Source: GCA-2688105 sp964499445
GTDB taxonomy: Bacteria; Chloroflexota; Dehalococcoidia; Dehalococcoidales; GCA-2688105
Direction of reading: 5' to 3'
Length of the DNA stretch: 16,575 bases
NCBI GenBank assembly: GCA_964499445.1
Contig: CAZCLE010000022.1
Coordinates: 1 to 16,575, forward strand
Shown here: positions 1-5,706 of the stretch, one piece after another
Layout: every line of letters begins with the position of its first letter
Numbering within the stretch: position 1 is the stretch's first letter
Translations under genes and position numbers: made by a program
The notes under the pieces: model-generated
Databases searched by the model: none
Told to the model about the DNA's origin: nothing
Seen by the model: the letters and a program-made list of their open reading frames with translations, nothing else

Positions 1-328
1 CTCTGGCGTTGCCCAGTCGGATGATATAGCCCAGTTCAGCTACCCAGATGCCATTGAATCCAGCGTCATTTAACCTGTCCTTCAATCTCATCATGGAGAC
101 AACCGTCTGCGGCTTGAAGGTAGGCGAGCACTTCACCAAGTTCTGGGGCTTGGCCATAAACAGGGTTAAAAGCAGAAGCTCAAGCTGAGCCGACAGCTCA
201 TTCTTGCCTCCCTGCCGGGCGATTTCTACGGAGAAGGTCAGTCCCTTCCTGCTGAAAACGCTATTAAGTATAGATAAGGCTACCTCTCGCTGGTATGGCC
301 TGAGCCGATTTATCGATAGATTCGACAT
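1..328 (-). CDS. Phage-type terminase large subunit, N-terminal part (cut by window edge)
   Basis: 109 codons are visible and the frame is open through the left edge, so the C-terminus is missing. The ATG at 328 is preceded in frame by a stop two codons upstream, which fixes the start. Residues 10-50 read like the N-terminus of large-terminase ATPases: an RPYQREVA motif, then EIARQGGKNE (35-44), which fits the variant Walker A loop of this family. In the family this ATPase/nuclease packages phage DNA into capsids. It lies 39 nt downstream of a terminase small-subunit-like gene on the same strand, which supports the call. No other phage gene is visible, so this may be the edge of a prophage, a gene transfer agent or a remnant. 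Nuclease motifs lie outside the window. Confidence 0.75.
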   Translation of the reverse strand, partial: MSNLSINRLRPYQREVALSILNSVFSRKGLTFSVEIARQGGKNELSAQLELLLLTLFMAKPQNLVKCSPTFKPQTVVSMMRLKDRLNDAGFNGIWVAELGYIIRLGNAR

Positions 329-367
329 AAACTACAAATCCAAGCTATTTAGATAGGAATTGTTTCC

Positions 368-721
368 CTAGTTTTTAATAACTGAGATGCCAAGCGGGAG
401 GGCGACATCTCTGAGGACATTACCTATTGCCTCCTTCAGCCCCTTCTTCTGCTCCCGGGTGATGTTGTATCTAGTCTTGACCAGTCTCTCCAGGGCATTG
501 GTCATCTGCATAATAAGCCTGATATTCTCCGGCTCATCCTCCAGGATAGATTTTATCTTAACCCTCAATAGGGCGATCTCACCGTCAATACCCTCAACGC
601 CAGAAGCCAGCTCAAAATCAAGCTGCTCGGCTTCATCAAGGACCTTGACGTAAAAATCGTGCTTACGAGCGCTCTGATTGCCCTTCGGGGCGCCTCTTTT
701 TCTTTCTGCTTTGGCTGACAT
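368..721 (-). CDS. Terminase small subunit-like protein
   Basis: 117 residues. The basic start, with RGAPKGNQSARKH at residues 9-21, is the Gly-Asn-x-x-Ala-x-x-His style N-terminus seen in many phage terminase small subunits. It is followed by predicted helices (about 25-60 and 64-100) with many charged residues. In the family this subunit recognises viral DNA and recruits the large ATPase. The start ATG has a GAGG ribosome binding site about 9 nt upstream. It sits between a small overlapping ORF (59-nt overlap at its start) and the large terminase gene, a packaging-cassette order. The DNA-binding role is inferred from family resemblance and neighbours. Confidence 0.7.
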   Translation of the reverse strand: MSAKAERKRGAPKGNQSARKHDFYVKVLDEAEQLDFELASGVEGIDGEIALLRVKIKSILEDEPENIRLIMQMTNALERLVKTRYNITREQKKGLKEAIGNVLRDVALPLGISVIKN

Positions 722-824
722 GTGTCTTATCCTCGTTGCTTAAGAGCCTGGCAGTAGCCAAGACAATGGTATGGGCAGCCAGGTCCCATCTCTGACTCTC
801 TACGGCTAACCTCAATAGCCTCAT
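663..824 (-). CDS. Small basic-tailed protein upstream of and overlapping the terminase genes
   Basis: 53 residues starting at the ATG at 824, which follows a purine-rich GGGGAAGG ribosome binding site by 2-3 nt. A longer version from 866 has no such signal. The N-terminus (MRLLRLAVESQRWDLAAHTI) looks like an amphipathic helix, and the C-terminal 20 residues are Lys/Arg/Ser-rich. Its last 59 nt overlap the start of the terminase small-subunit gene in another frame, suggesting translational coupling. No function is recognised; by position it could be a phage accessory or DNA-binding peptide. The overlap leaves open that it is only an open frame, though the clear ribosome binding site and coding-like N-terminus argue for a gene. 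Confidence 0.55.
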   Translation of the reverse strand: MRLLRLAVESQRWDLAAHTIVLATARLLSNEDKTHVSQSRKKKRRPEGQSERS

Positions 825-907
825 ATCCTTCCCCTTTCTACATACGTCGGCTTTATAATAGCACATATGTTCTATAATAAACGATAAGGTTTTGTCGCTT
901 TTTGAGC

Positions 908-934
908 AATATCAATACCACCTCAATTGATATT
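908..934. promoter_or_regulatory. Perfect 9-bp inverted repeat between divergent genes (operator candidate)
   Basis: AATATCAAT at 908-916 and ATTGATATT at 926-934 are exact reverse complements separated by 9 nt, so the two centres lie 18 nt apart. The right arm contains the putative -35 TTGATA of the plus-strand gene at 965. A dimeric repressor bound here would occlude that promoter and lies in the control region of the divergent terminase cassette. The binding protein is unknown. Confidence 0.45.
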
Positions 935-955
935 ATGGTATAGCCGTTATAAAAT
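927..955 (+). promoter_or_regulatory. Sigma-70-type promoter for the zinc-ribbon protein gene
   Basis: TTGATA at 927-932, a 17-nt spacer and TAAAAT at 950-955. A start about 7 nt after the -10 would fall near 962, only 2-4 nt before the ATG at 965. No Shine-Dalgarno sequence precedes that ATG, so the transcript looks leaderless. Confidence 0.55.
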
Positions 956-964
956 AGACTAGAA

Positions 965-1660
965 ATGAGTGTTGCCAAGCAACTGTACCAGCTACAGGAG
1001 ATTGACCTTGAGATTGAGTCTAAGGAGCAGGCTCTTAAGCAAATCGCCAGCCAGCTCGGAGAAAATCAGAGAGTGGTCAGGGTTCAGACCAAACTCGCCT
1101 CGGAGAACCAGCACCTGGAAGAGTTGAGGCGGCAGCAGCACTCCGCGGAGTGGGAAATAGATGACCTGGTGGGTAAGCTCGCCACGGCGGAAAAGGAACT
1201 ATACAGCGGCCGGATAAGCAATCCCAAAGAGCTAACCAACCTCCAGCACGAGGTTGGAGGGCTGAAAACCAGGCGTAACCAACTGGAGGATAAGGCATTA
1301 GAGATAATGGACAAGGTTGAGCTGACTGAGGCGAGCGTAGCCACCATAAGTAACCAGCTCAAAACAGTGGAGGCGGAGTGGCACCGTCAGCAACAGCAAC
1401 TATCGGCGGAGATGGAACAACTCAAAACCAGGCTGTCTGAACTTAAGCATAAGCGGCAGTTGCTGTTAGCCGAGATTGACCCTCAGATAGTCGAATTCTA
1501 CCATGAACTCGGGAGACAAAAGGGGCGGGCAGTAGCTAAGGTAGAGCAGGGAATATGCAGTAGCTGCCGAATATCATTACCCATCACTGATCTGCAACGG
1601 ACAAGAAGTGGTAACCTGGTGCAATGTAGCAGTTGCGGGCGCATCCTGTTCCAGGCTTGA
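965..1660 (+). CDS. C4-type zinc-ribbon coiled-coil protein (COG1579 / zf-RING_7 family)
   Basis: 231 residues. Most of the protein (about 5-170) is a charged, Gln/Glu/Lys-rich coiled coil containing YSGRISNPKELTNLQHEV at 80-97, a hallmark of this family. The C-terminus carries a zinc ribbon with CSSC at 198-201 and CSSC at 221-224. Family members act as nucleic-acid or partner-binding scaffolds and the exact role is poorly defined. RNase HI follows 23 nt downstream and RNase P RNA follows that; the zinc-ribbon/RNase H pair also occurs in actinobacteria (mycobacterial Rv2229c-Rv2228c), which supports a link to RNA or R-loop metabolism. There is no ribosome binding site, and a promoter ends 9 nt before the ATG, suggesting leaderless translation. 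Confidence 0.9.
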   Translation: MSVAKQLYQLQEIDLEIESKEQALKQIASQLGENQRVVRVQTKLASENQHLEELRRQQHSAEWEIDDLVGKLATAEKELYSGRISNPKELTNLQHEVGGLKTRRNQLEDKALEIMDKVELTEASVATISNQLKTVEAEWHRQQQQLSAEMEQLKTRLSELKHKRQLLLAEIDPQIVEFYHELGRQKGRAVAKVEQGICSSCRISLPITDLQRTRSGNLVQCSSCGRILFQA

Positions 1661-1683
1661 GTCTGCCAAAAAGGGGGTTGAGG

Positions 1684-2121
1684 TTGATAAATAATCCTGA
1701 ACAGCCGGTGAGTGTGGAGAGGGTAGTAATATGCGCTGATGGCGCCTCACTGGGTAACCCCGGGCCGGCGGCTATAGGGGCTACCGTAAAGGATAAGCAG
1801 GGCAGGCTGATTACCTCTATTTCTCAAGCGATTGGCAGGACAACCAATAACCAGGCAGAATATAGAGCTGTCATCGCTGCCCTGGAAGAAGCTACCCGGC
1901 TGGGTGCCAGGGAAGTAACTATAAATTTGGACTCGGAGCTAATAGTGAGGCAGGTAACTGGCAAATACCGAGTAAAGAACGCGGCGCTGAAACCCTTATA
2001 CCAGCGAGTAAAGCAATTGCTAAGCAGGCTGGACAGCTTCACTATCACTCATATCCCGCGCCAGCAGAACAAGGAGGCTGATAGGCTGGCTCATATCGCC
2101 TTAAGAGGCCACCACTCATAG
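1684..2121 (+). CDS. rnhA: Ribonuclease HI family protein
   Basis: 145 residues from a TTG start preceded by an AGGGGG ribosome binding site. An in-frame ATG at 1633 would overlap the upstream gene and add a non-conserved-looking tail. The RNase H fold's carboxylates are present: D19 in CADGASLGNPGP, E59 in NNQAEYRAVI, D83 in NLDSELIVRQ and D133 in HIPRQQNKEADRLA. The family cleaves the RNA strand of RNA-DNA hybrids, removing R-loops and primers. The length matches the short bacterial/archaeal single-domain type, without the phosphatase domain fused in actinobacteria. It forms a likely operon with the zinc-ribbon gene. Its stop codon directly abuts the rnpB promoter. Confidence 0.9.
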   Translation: MINNPEQPVSVERVVICADGASLGNPGPAAIGATVKDKQGRLITSISQAIGRTTNNQAEYRAVIAALEEATRLGAREVTINLDSELIVRQVTGKYRVKNAALKPLYQRVKQLLSRLDSFTITHIPRQQNKEADRLAHIALRGHHS

Positions 2122-2150
2122 TTGACTTACAGTGCCTTCTATACTACAGT
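2122..2150 (+). promoter_or_regulatory. rnpB promoter
   Basis: TTGACT at 2122-2127, a 17-nt spacer and TACAGT at 2145-2150. Seven nucleotides after the -10 is A2157, which is also the first base of the P1 helix of RNase P RNA. Two independent readings therefore agree on the start site. The promoter begins at the base after the RNase H stop codon. Confidence 0.7.
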
Positions 2151-2156
2151 GGAAGT

Positions 2157-2510
2157 AGGTCAAGTAAACCGGGTGACCGCTTGCTTTAGGCGAGAGGAAA
2201 GTCCGAGCTCCACCGGGCAGGATGCTGGGTAACACCCAGGAGGGGCGACCCTACGGAAAGTGCCACAGAAACATACCGGTTGCCTAAGGCAACTAAGGGT
2301 GAAATGGTGAGGTAAGAGCTCACCAGCGGCTGGGTGACCAGTCGGCTGGGCAAACCCCATCCGGAGCAAGACCAAATAGAGGGACAAAAGGGACGCCCGG
2401 CCTGTCCCCGGGTTGGTCGCTTGACCCTGATGGTAACATCAGGGCTAGATAGATGGTCACCACTCCGACCAGTCGGAGTACAGAACTCGGCTTACAGGTT
2501 TACTTGGCCT
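2157..2510 (+). ncRNA. rnpB: RNase P RNA (catalytic RNA of RNase P)
   Basis: About 354 nt. It processes the 5' ends of tRNA precursors. The universal core is readable: GAGGAAAGTCCGAGCTCC near the 5' side pairs with ACAGAACTCGGCTTACAG near the 3' side to form P4, and ACAGAAACATA, AGAGCTCACCAGC, GGAGCAAGACCAAATAG and a GATAGATGGTCACC segment lie between. The ends are set by P1: 2157-2170 pairs with 2497-2510 over 14 bp with one G-U wobble. The layout looks like the common type A architecture, though I have not folded it fully. No U-tract hairpin terminator follows, so the 3' end is inferred from P1. Confidence 0.95.
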
Positions 2511-2550
2511 AATGCCTTTACTATCACGTAGAGGTTCAGCCAATTCCAGA

Positions 2551-2581
2551 TTGTCAGTAACTAGGACAAGATTTGTATATC
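2551..2581 (+). promoter_or_regulatory. Possible promoter for the membrane protein gene at 2639
   Basis: TTGTCA at 2551-2556 with TATATC at 2576-2581 (19-nt spacer), or TGTATA at 2574-2579 (17-nt spacer). Both -10 boxes are imperfect. Position between rnpB and a gene with a strong ribosome binding site makes a promoter likely here. Confidence 0.35.
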
Positions 2582-2638
2582 GACAATTAAGAGCTGGCAA
2601 ACGGGTAGATTTATCAGGGAAGAAGGAGGGAAGCCAAA

Positions 2639-3112
2639 ATGTTAGGTAAAATCGGTAAAAGTCGTTACCTGGCCTCTGCCGTGCTGCTTCTAGGCGTAGT
2701 AGCTTTTGTCATGGGAGTTACCTTCATTGCCCAGGGTGTGGTTAAGGAGAATCTACTCCGGGAGGCGATGCGGATAGAGCAGGTAACCTATCTCCTCCCC
2801 GAGGAAGAGGTAGCCAAAAGCAATGTAATTGACACCTCAGAGGAAGCGGAGATGGTTGCTGATACCGTCAGGGAGCACCGTCGCAATATAGCCCCGTCCT
2901 ATGAAGCCTTATTGGGTGAGGGACGCTTTGACCCGACCAACCCTCAGCATTTGTCCTATGCACAGGCCTTGAACATGGAGAACTACTTATACCTTGCCGT
3001 TCTGGGTTTTGGCCTTACCACGGTGGTCATCACCAGCGGCGCCTTCATGCTCATTACTGGGGTTGCCCTTGGCGCCATCGGGGTAATAATGCGTAGGTCA
3101 GCCAGAGAATAA
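2639..3112 (+). CDS. Hypothetical membrane protein with an extracytoplasmic loop
   Basis: 157 residues of no recognised family. A hydrophobic segment at about 10-33 follows a basic N-terminus (KIGKSR), and a long hydrophobic stretch at about 116-150 is followed by RRSARE. The 80-residue middle is acidic and hydrophilic (about 38-110) and would lie outside the membrane if both ends face the cytoplasm. The start has a strong AAGGAGGG ribosome binding site 8 nt upstream. FdhD follows after 43 nt on the same strand, so they may be co-transcribed, but nothing in this protein suggests a link to formate dehydrogenase. It could be a lineage-specific envelope protein. Confidence 0.75.
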   Translation: MLGKIGKSRYLASAVLLLGVVAFVMGVTFIAQGVVKENLLREAMRIEQVTYLLPEEEVAKSNVIDTSEEAEMVADTVREHRRNIAPSYEALLGEGRFDPTNPQHLSYAQALNMENYLYLAVLGFGLTTVVITSGAFMLITGVALGAIGVIMRRSARE

Positions 3113-3155
3113 GCGCCTTCTTTCAGTTCAGCTTTAAGGGTATTAAAGGAGCGAA

Positions 3156-3941
3156 GTGACAGAAAATGTAGAGAGGTTCCCCATACAGCGCATCACCAGA
3201 GAGGGTAAGCAGGATACCGAGGACATAGTAACCCAGGAACTGTCCCTTACCATCATCTTAAACCACCGGGAGCTGGTAACCCTACTCTGCTCGCCTACCG
3301 ATTTAAAGTATCTGGCTATCGGTTTCCTTTTCTCTGAGGGTTTAATTAAAAACAAAGAAGAAATTAAAAAGATAATAGTTGATGACCAGAAAGGCGTAGT
3401 GCGTGTGGAAACCGAAGACGGTAAAGAGCCAGCTAACGAGCGCTTATTCAAACGACTCATAACTTCGGGGTGTGGAAGAGGGGCTTCTTTTTATAGTGAT
3501 GCTGATATCCACGAACTAGCCAAAGTAGAATCCCGGATTGGAATATCAGCGGTAGAAATCTTTGCCCTGGTAAAGGAGTTCCAGCATCGCTCCCAGATTT
3601 ACCGGGCAACCGGTGGCGTTCACAGCGCCGCCCTGTGTGATACCGGAAGTATCCTGCTCTTTAGCGAGGACATTGGCCGGCATAATGCCATTGATAAAAT
3701 CTTCGGCGAATGCCTTTTGAAAGATATACCCACCAATGACCGCATAATAATCACCAGCGGCCGAATCTCCTCAGAGATACTGCTCAAGGTAGCCAAGAGA
3801 GACATTCCCGTACTCATTTCTAAATCTGCCCCCACTAACCTGGGGGTAAAGCTAGCCAATGATTTGGGGGTAACTGTTATTGGCTTTGTCAGGGGAGAGA
3901 GGATGAATGTCTACACCCACGGATGGCGGGTAGCGGCTTAA
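3156..3941 (+). CDS. fdhD: Formate dehydrogenase accessory sulfurtransferase FdhD
   Basis: 261 residues, normal for the family. FdhD carries sulfur from a cysteine desulfurase to the bis-MGD molybdenum/tungsten cofactor of formate dehydrogenases. Family motifs in order: GFLFSEGLI (56-64), the active-site segment TSGCGRG (103-109, C106), TGGVHSAAL (152-160), EDIGRHNAIDK (171-181), TSGRISSEI (200-208), SKSAPT (222-227) and FVRGERMNVYTH (244-255). E. coli FdhD has a CxxC in the active segment; here only C106 is present, which is common in the SGCG-type branch. The GTG start has an AAGGAG ribosome binding site 4 nt upstream. No formate dehydrogenase or molybdenum-cofactor gene is in the window, so the client enzyme is encoded elsewhere. 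Confidence 0.95.
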   Translation: MTENVERFPIQRITREGKQDTEDIVTQELSLTIILNHRELVTLLCSPTDLKYLAIGFLFSEGLIKNKEEIKKIIVDDQKGVVRVETEDGKEPANERLFKRLITSGCGRGASFYSDADIHELAKVESRIGISAVEIFALVKEFQHRSQIYRATGGVHSAALCDTGSILLFSEDIGRHNAIDKIFGECLLKDIPTNDRIIITSGRISSEILLKVAKRDIPVLISKSAPTNLGVKLANDLGVTVIGFVRGERMNVYTHGWRVAA

Positions 3942-4076
3942 AGGTTTGCCTGACTTTTAAAAAATAAATTTTCACCTCCAGATTGGAGCTGAGAAAAGGG
4001 AAGCAAATTCTAATAATTGAGGGTTCCCAGAGTCTAACCACGGTTAACAATATAATGCCAACCGCCGTCAGCGAGT

Positions 4077-4105
4077 TTGCCAGCCAACCCGGTCAAGCAT
4101 ATAGT
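4077..4105 (+). promoter_or_regulatory. Sigma-70-type promoter directly before the small ORF at 4114
   Basis: TTGCCA at 4077-4082, a 17-nt spacer and TATAGT at 4100-4105. The predicted start near 4112 is 2 nt before an ATG at 4114, repeating the leaderless arrangement seen before 965. Confidence 0.5.
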
Positions 4106-4113
4106 AGATGGCA

Positions 4114-4335
4114 ATGGAAACCCTTAATCCTGCAGCTCACGATTTTGTTGCCTACTGTGTTCAACGCCACGGGAAGGAATGGCCAGCTCTCTATGATGAG
4201 ATGTGTTGGGTAGCCGGGCACCGGCTGTTCCGGGGACTGGGCTACGCCGAGTTACGGAGGCTGGGGATATCCCTCAGTCTTACCCATATAGAAGATACTA
4301 TTAGGATGGTAGATATCGTCACCGCTGAAATGTAG
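4114..4335 (+). CDS. Small protein of unknown function, probably leaderless
   Basis: 73 residues from the ATG at 4114; an ATG two codons earlier (4108) is possible but would lie upstream of the predicted transcript start. The protein is soluble-looking, with a His/Trp/Cys-containing first half (HDFVAYCVQRHGKEWPALYD) and a helical second half ending THIEDTIRMVDIVTAEM. Third-position choice and composition look coding, and the frame contrasts with the random-looking overlapping frame at 3983. No family is recognised and no ribosome binding site is present. It stands alone, 172 nt after fdhD, with an AT-rich stretch following. It could be a conserved lineage-specific protein. Confidence 0.6.
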   Translation: METLNPAAHDFVAYCVQRHGKEWPALYDEMCWVAGHRLFRGLGYAELRRLGISLSLTHIEDTIRMVDIVTAEM

Positions 4336-4531
4336 AAGGTTTACACCGGTAAAGATGTCAATTCTGCCGCCTAAACTGACCCTGAATTACCCGGCTCATA
4401 AATCTGAGTCTTATTTAGCGACCCTATCCCCTTTTGCTTTTTAGCTTCCTTATATAATAAATCCTAAGTAGTTATCTCCCGTAATTGGTTTATAAACTTA
4501 CTTATTGCAATTATAGGCTTCTTACCCCGCA

Positions 4532-4726
4532 TTATTTATTTCCTTTTTTACCTTTATCTTTAAGCATAAAACCAGCCGTGCCTATTAAACAGCATATTGT
4601 AAATAATCCCCAATTAACATCCACTGGAAGTTCAGAAGATAAACTAGCAAGTAGCATAGCCCCTACAATCGCAGGATATATCACCCCGATAACTCCTAGT
4701 ATCCAACCTATAACAATCCACTTCAT
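4532..4726 (-). CDS. Small two-helix membrane protein A
   Basis: 64 residues, unrecognised. Two hydrophobic segments at about 3-29 and 39-55 are followed by a strongly basic tail (KDKGKKGNK), so both ends probably face the cytoplasm. The ATG follows a G-rich AGGGGG ribosome binding site within a 22-nt leader that recurs before the next gene upstream on this strand. It is the last gene of a likely three-ORF minus-strand unit (5115 to 4532). The overlapping plus-strand frame at 4485-4847 lacks comparable start signals. Small hydrophobic proteins like this may be membrane regulators, toxins or immunity proteins, but nothing decides between these. Confidence 0.65.
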   Translation of the reverse strand: MKWIVIGWILGVIGVIYPAIVGAMLLASLSSELPVDVNWGLFTICCLIGTAGFMLKDKGKKGNK

Positions 4727-4748
4727 AAATTGCCCCCTACCTGTGGCG
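4727..4748 (-). repeat. Duplicated 22-nt leader, copy 1
   Basis: The 22 nt immediately before the start codon of membrane protein A match those before membrane protein B (4982-5003) except at two positions. Both read CGCCACAGG, then AGGGGG, then AATTT and ATGAA. The block includes the ribosome binding site. Confidence 0.7.
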
Positions 4749-4756
4749 ATTCCTTA

Positions 4757-4981
4757 TTATAGTAAGATTTTGTCATTCTGCTCATTTGTAGAGGCTTGCA
4801 CTTTCTTTTTCGCCCTGTGTCTCCTGATTCGCTTGATGCCTTTATAGTAGCAAGGGAATGCAATCAGCCACATTAGTATACCGCCATAAAAATTCACTGA
4901 AGGGTCTCCGCGAAAATATGGCAAGAAAAAAATATATGTTACACATACTGCAACTGTAATTAGGAATACACCTAGTTTCAT
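4757..4981 (-). CDS. Small two-helix membrane protein B
   Basis: 74 residues, unrecognised. Hydrophobic segments lie at about 3-22 and 30-47 and flank a short loop (RGDPSVNFYG). A very basic stretch (KGIKRIRRHRAKKK) follows, then a polar tail. The basic region should stay in the cytoplasm. It shares the leader and ribosome binding site arrangement with membrane protein A, 30 nt downstream, although the proteins themselves show no convincing similarity beyond hydrophobicity. The pair is probably transcribed from a promoter near 5145. Codon composition is AT-rich like the rest of this island, suggesting acquisition or weak selection. Confidence 0.65.
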   Translation of the reverse strand: MKLGVFLITVAVCVTYIFFLPYFRGDPSVNFYGGILMWLIAFPCYYKGIKRIRRHRAKKKVQASTNEQNDKILL

Positions 4982-5003
4982 AAATTCCCCCCTGCCTGTG
5001 GCG
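4982..5003 (-). repeat. Duplicated 22-nt leader, copy 2
   Basis: Second copy of the leader described at 4727, directly before the ATG of membrane protein B, with two substitutions (C for T, and G for C) relative to copy 1. Confidence 0.7.
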
Positions 5004-5055
5004 GTAATAATCTGTATCCTACCTTGTTATCCTCATCGCCTTTCCCTATTTATAT

Positions 5056-5115
5056 CTACTCCAACTTTTTCTTAAGTTCCTTAGTTAATGCCTTAATAGC
5101 TGTGGTTTTTTCCAT
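5056..5115 (-). CDS. Possible 19-residue peptide
   Basis: ATG at 5115 follows a GGGAGAA ribosome binding site by about 6 nt and opens 19 codons (MEKTTAIKALTKELKKKLE) before TAG. The peptide is a Lys-rich amphipathic helix candidate. It lies just downstream of a minus-strand -10 at 5150-5145 and upstream of the two small membrane proteins, so it may be a leader peptide, a short gene of its own or a remnant. Short frames with a chance ribosome binding site occur, so this is tentative. Confidence 0.3.
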   Translation of the reverse strand: MEKTTAIKALTKELKKKLE

Positions 5116-5144
5116 ATAATTCTCCCAACAAACCTGTTAAGAGT

Positions 5145-5150
5145 ATTATA
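5145..5150 (-). promoter_or_regulatory. Minus-strand -10 element for the small-membrane-protein unit
   Basis: A perfect TATAAT read on the minus strand (5150 to 5145). No good -35 is visible; the upstream DNA is an alternating TA-rich stretch. The predicted start near 5138 leaves a short leader to the ribosome binding site of the 19-codon ORF. Confidence 0.35.
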
Positions 5151-5185
5151 CACATATATACCTATATACATAAAGCACCCCATTT

Positions 5186-5194
5186 TGTTATAAT
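5186..5194 (+). promoter_or_regulatory. Extended -10 promoter for the gene at 5226
   Basis: TGTTATAAT is an exact TGnTATAAT extended -10 box, which can work without a consensus -35. It faces away from the minus-strand TATAAT at 5145, making a divergent promoter pair around the TA-rich stretch at 5151-5173. The predicted leader of about 25 nt contains a GGGAGGT ribosome binding site. Confidence 0.5.
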
Positions 5195-5225
5195 CTTTGG
5201 CGCACTATCATACGGGAGGTACATT

Positions 5226-5468
5226 ATGGCTTCACAAAGTGAAAGCACCGAATTAGACTCCGTAGACTTAAAATTGTTAAACCTCATAAACCATCAACCT
5301 TATAAAGCATACAAAGCTTCAGATTTAATACCTCCTGCTAAAGAATCTCTATCACTGAGCGAGGCAGTAGATAGGGTAGATAAATTCCAGTCTCGCTTAG
5401 ACCGTCTAGTTCAATTAGATCTTATTAACGAACAAATATTTTATACGTCCCCAAAGGCTAAGATATAA
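5226..5468 (+). CDS. Small protein of unknown function, possible winged-helix fold
   Basis: 80 residues. The ATG has a strong GGGAGGT ribosome binding site and an extended -10 promoter upstream. After a polar N-terminus, residues about 14-65 suggest three helices: LKLLNLINHQPYKAY, an SLSEAVDRVDKFQSRL segment and LDRLVQLDLI. The last ends in the way winged-helix domains enter their wing (LDLINEQIFYTS). That fold is only a suggestion from pattern. No family is recognised. The last 54 nt overlap, on the opposite strand, the end of the convergent gene at 5415-5618, so the two transcripts would be antisense at their 3' ends. Confidence 0.6.
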   Translation: MASQSESTELDSVDLKLLNLINHQPYKAYKASDLIPPAKESLSLSEAVDRVDKFQSRLDRLVQLDLINEQIFYTSPKAKI

Positions 5469-5618
5469 CCTATTACGTTCATAAACATCAAAAGCATTGC
5501 ACATAATCTGTCTTGTCCTTTTTTGTTCGCTACTGATTATGTTTGTAATTAGAGTTGTAAATTGTTCCTCTGTCATATCTAGTAGTTTTTGGTCTTTCCT
5601 GTTAATGGACTTTGCCAT
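5415..5618 (-). CDS. Small soluble protein of unknown function, convergent with the gene at 5226
   Basis: 67 residues. The ATG at 5618 has a near-perfect GGAGGT ribosome binding site 5 nt upstream, the main evidence that this frame is real. The sequence is helical and basic: MTEEQFTTLITNIISSEQKRTRQ (15-37) and a more hydrophobic C-terminus (LYLSLWGRIKYLFVNKI) that could lie against a membrane. No family is recognised. It shares 54 bp at its 3' end with the opposite-strand gene at 5226. The position just upstream of, and divergent from, the protease at 5707 could mean shared regulation. Confidence 0.55.
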   Translation of the reverse strand: MAKSINRKDQKLLDMTEEQFTTLITNIISSEQKRTRQIMCNAFDVYERNRLYLSLWGRIKYLFVNKI

Positions 5619-5670
5619 TGTACACCTCCATAAATCTTCAAAGGTGAGAGGGGATACTTGCCTAAATAAA

Positions 5671-5683
5671 TTTGGTCACCAAA
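5671..5683. promoter_or_regulatory. Short palindrome before the protease gene
   Basis: TTTGGT-C-ACCAAA is a perfect 6-bp-arm palindrome located 24 nt before the ATG at 5707, just upstream of its ribosome binding site. An operator is possible; no protein can be named. Confidence 0.25.
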
Positions 5684-5706
5684 CACTTTAAGGGAGAGTA
5701 AGTCCG

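Noticed and set aside
2160..2531. ORFs on both strands between 2160 and 2531
   Set aside because: They lie inside the RNase P RNA; the core motifs and P1 pairing explain the sequence.
3977..3994. Short CTCCA / TGGAG hairpin after fdhD
   Set aside because: A 5-bp stem without a U-tract on the plus strand; it could act weakly on the minus strand, but no gene there needs it.
3983..4213. 76-codon ORF overlapping the small gene at 4114
   Set aside because: Composition looks non-coding, no ribosome binding site, and it conflicts with the better-supported frame.
4485..4847. 120-codon plus-strand ORF
   Set aside because: It is antisense to two minus-strand membrane protein genes that have ribosome binding sites and a repeated leader; the plus frame has no start signal and a random-looking composition.
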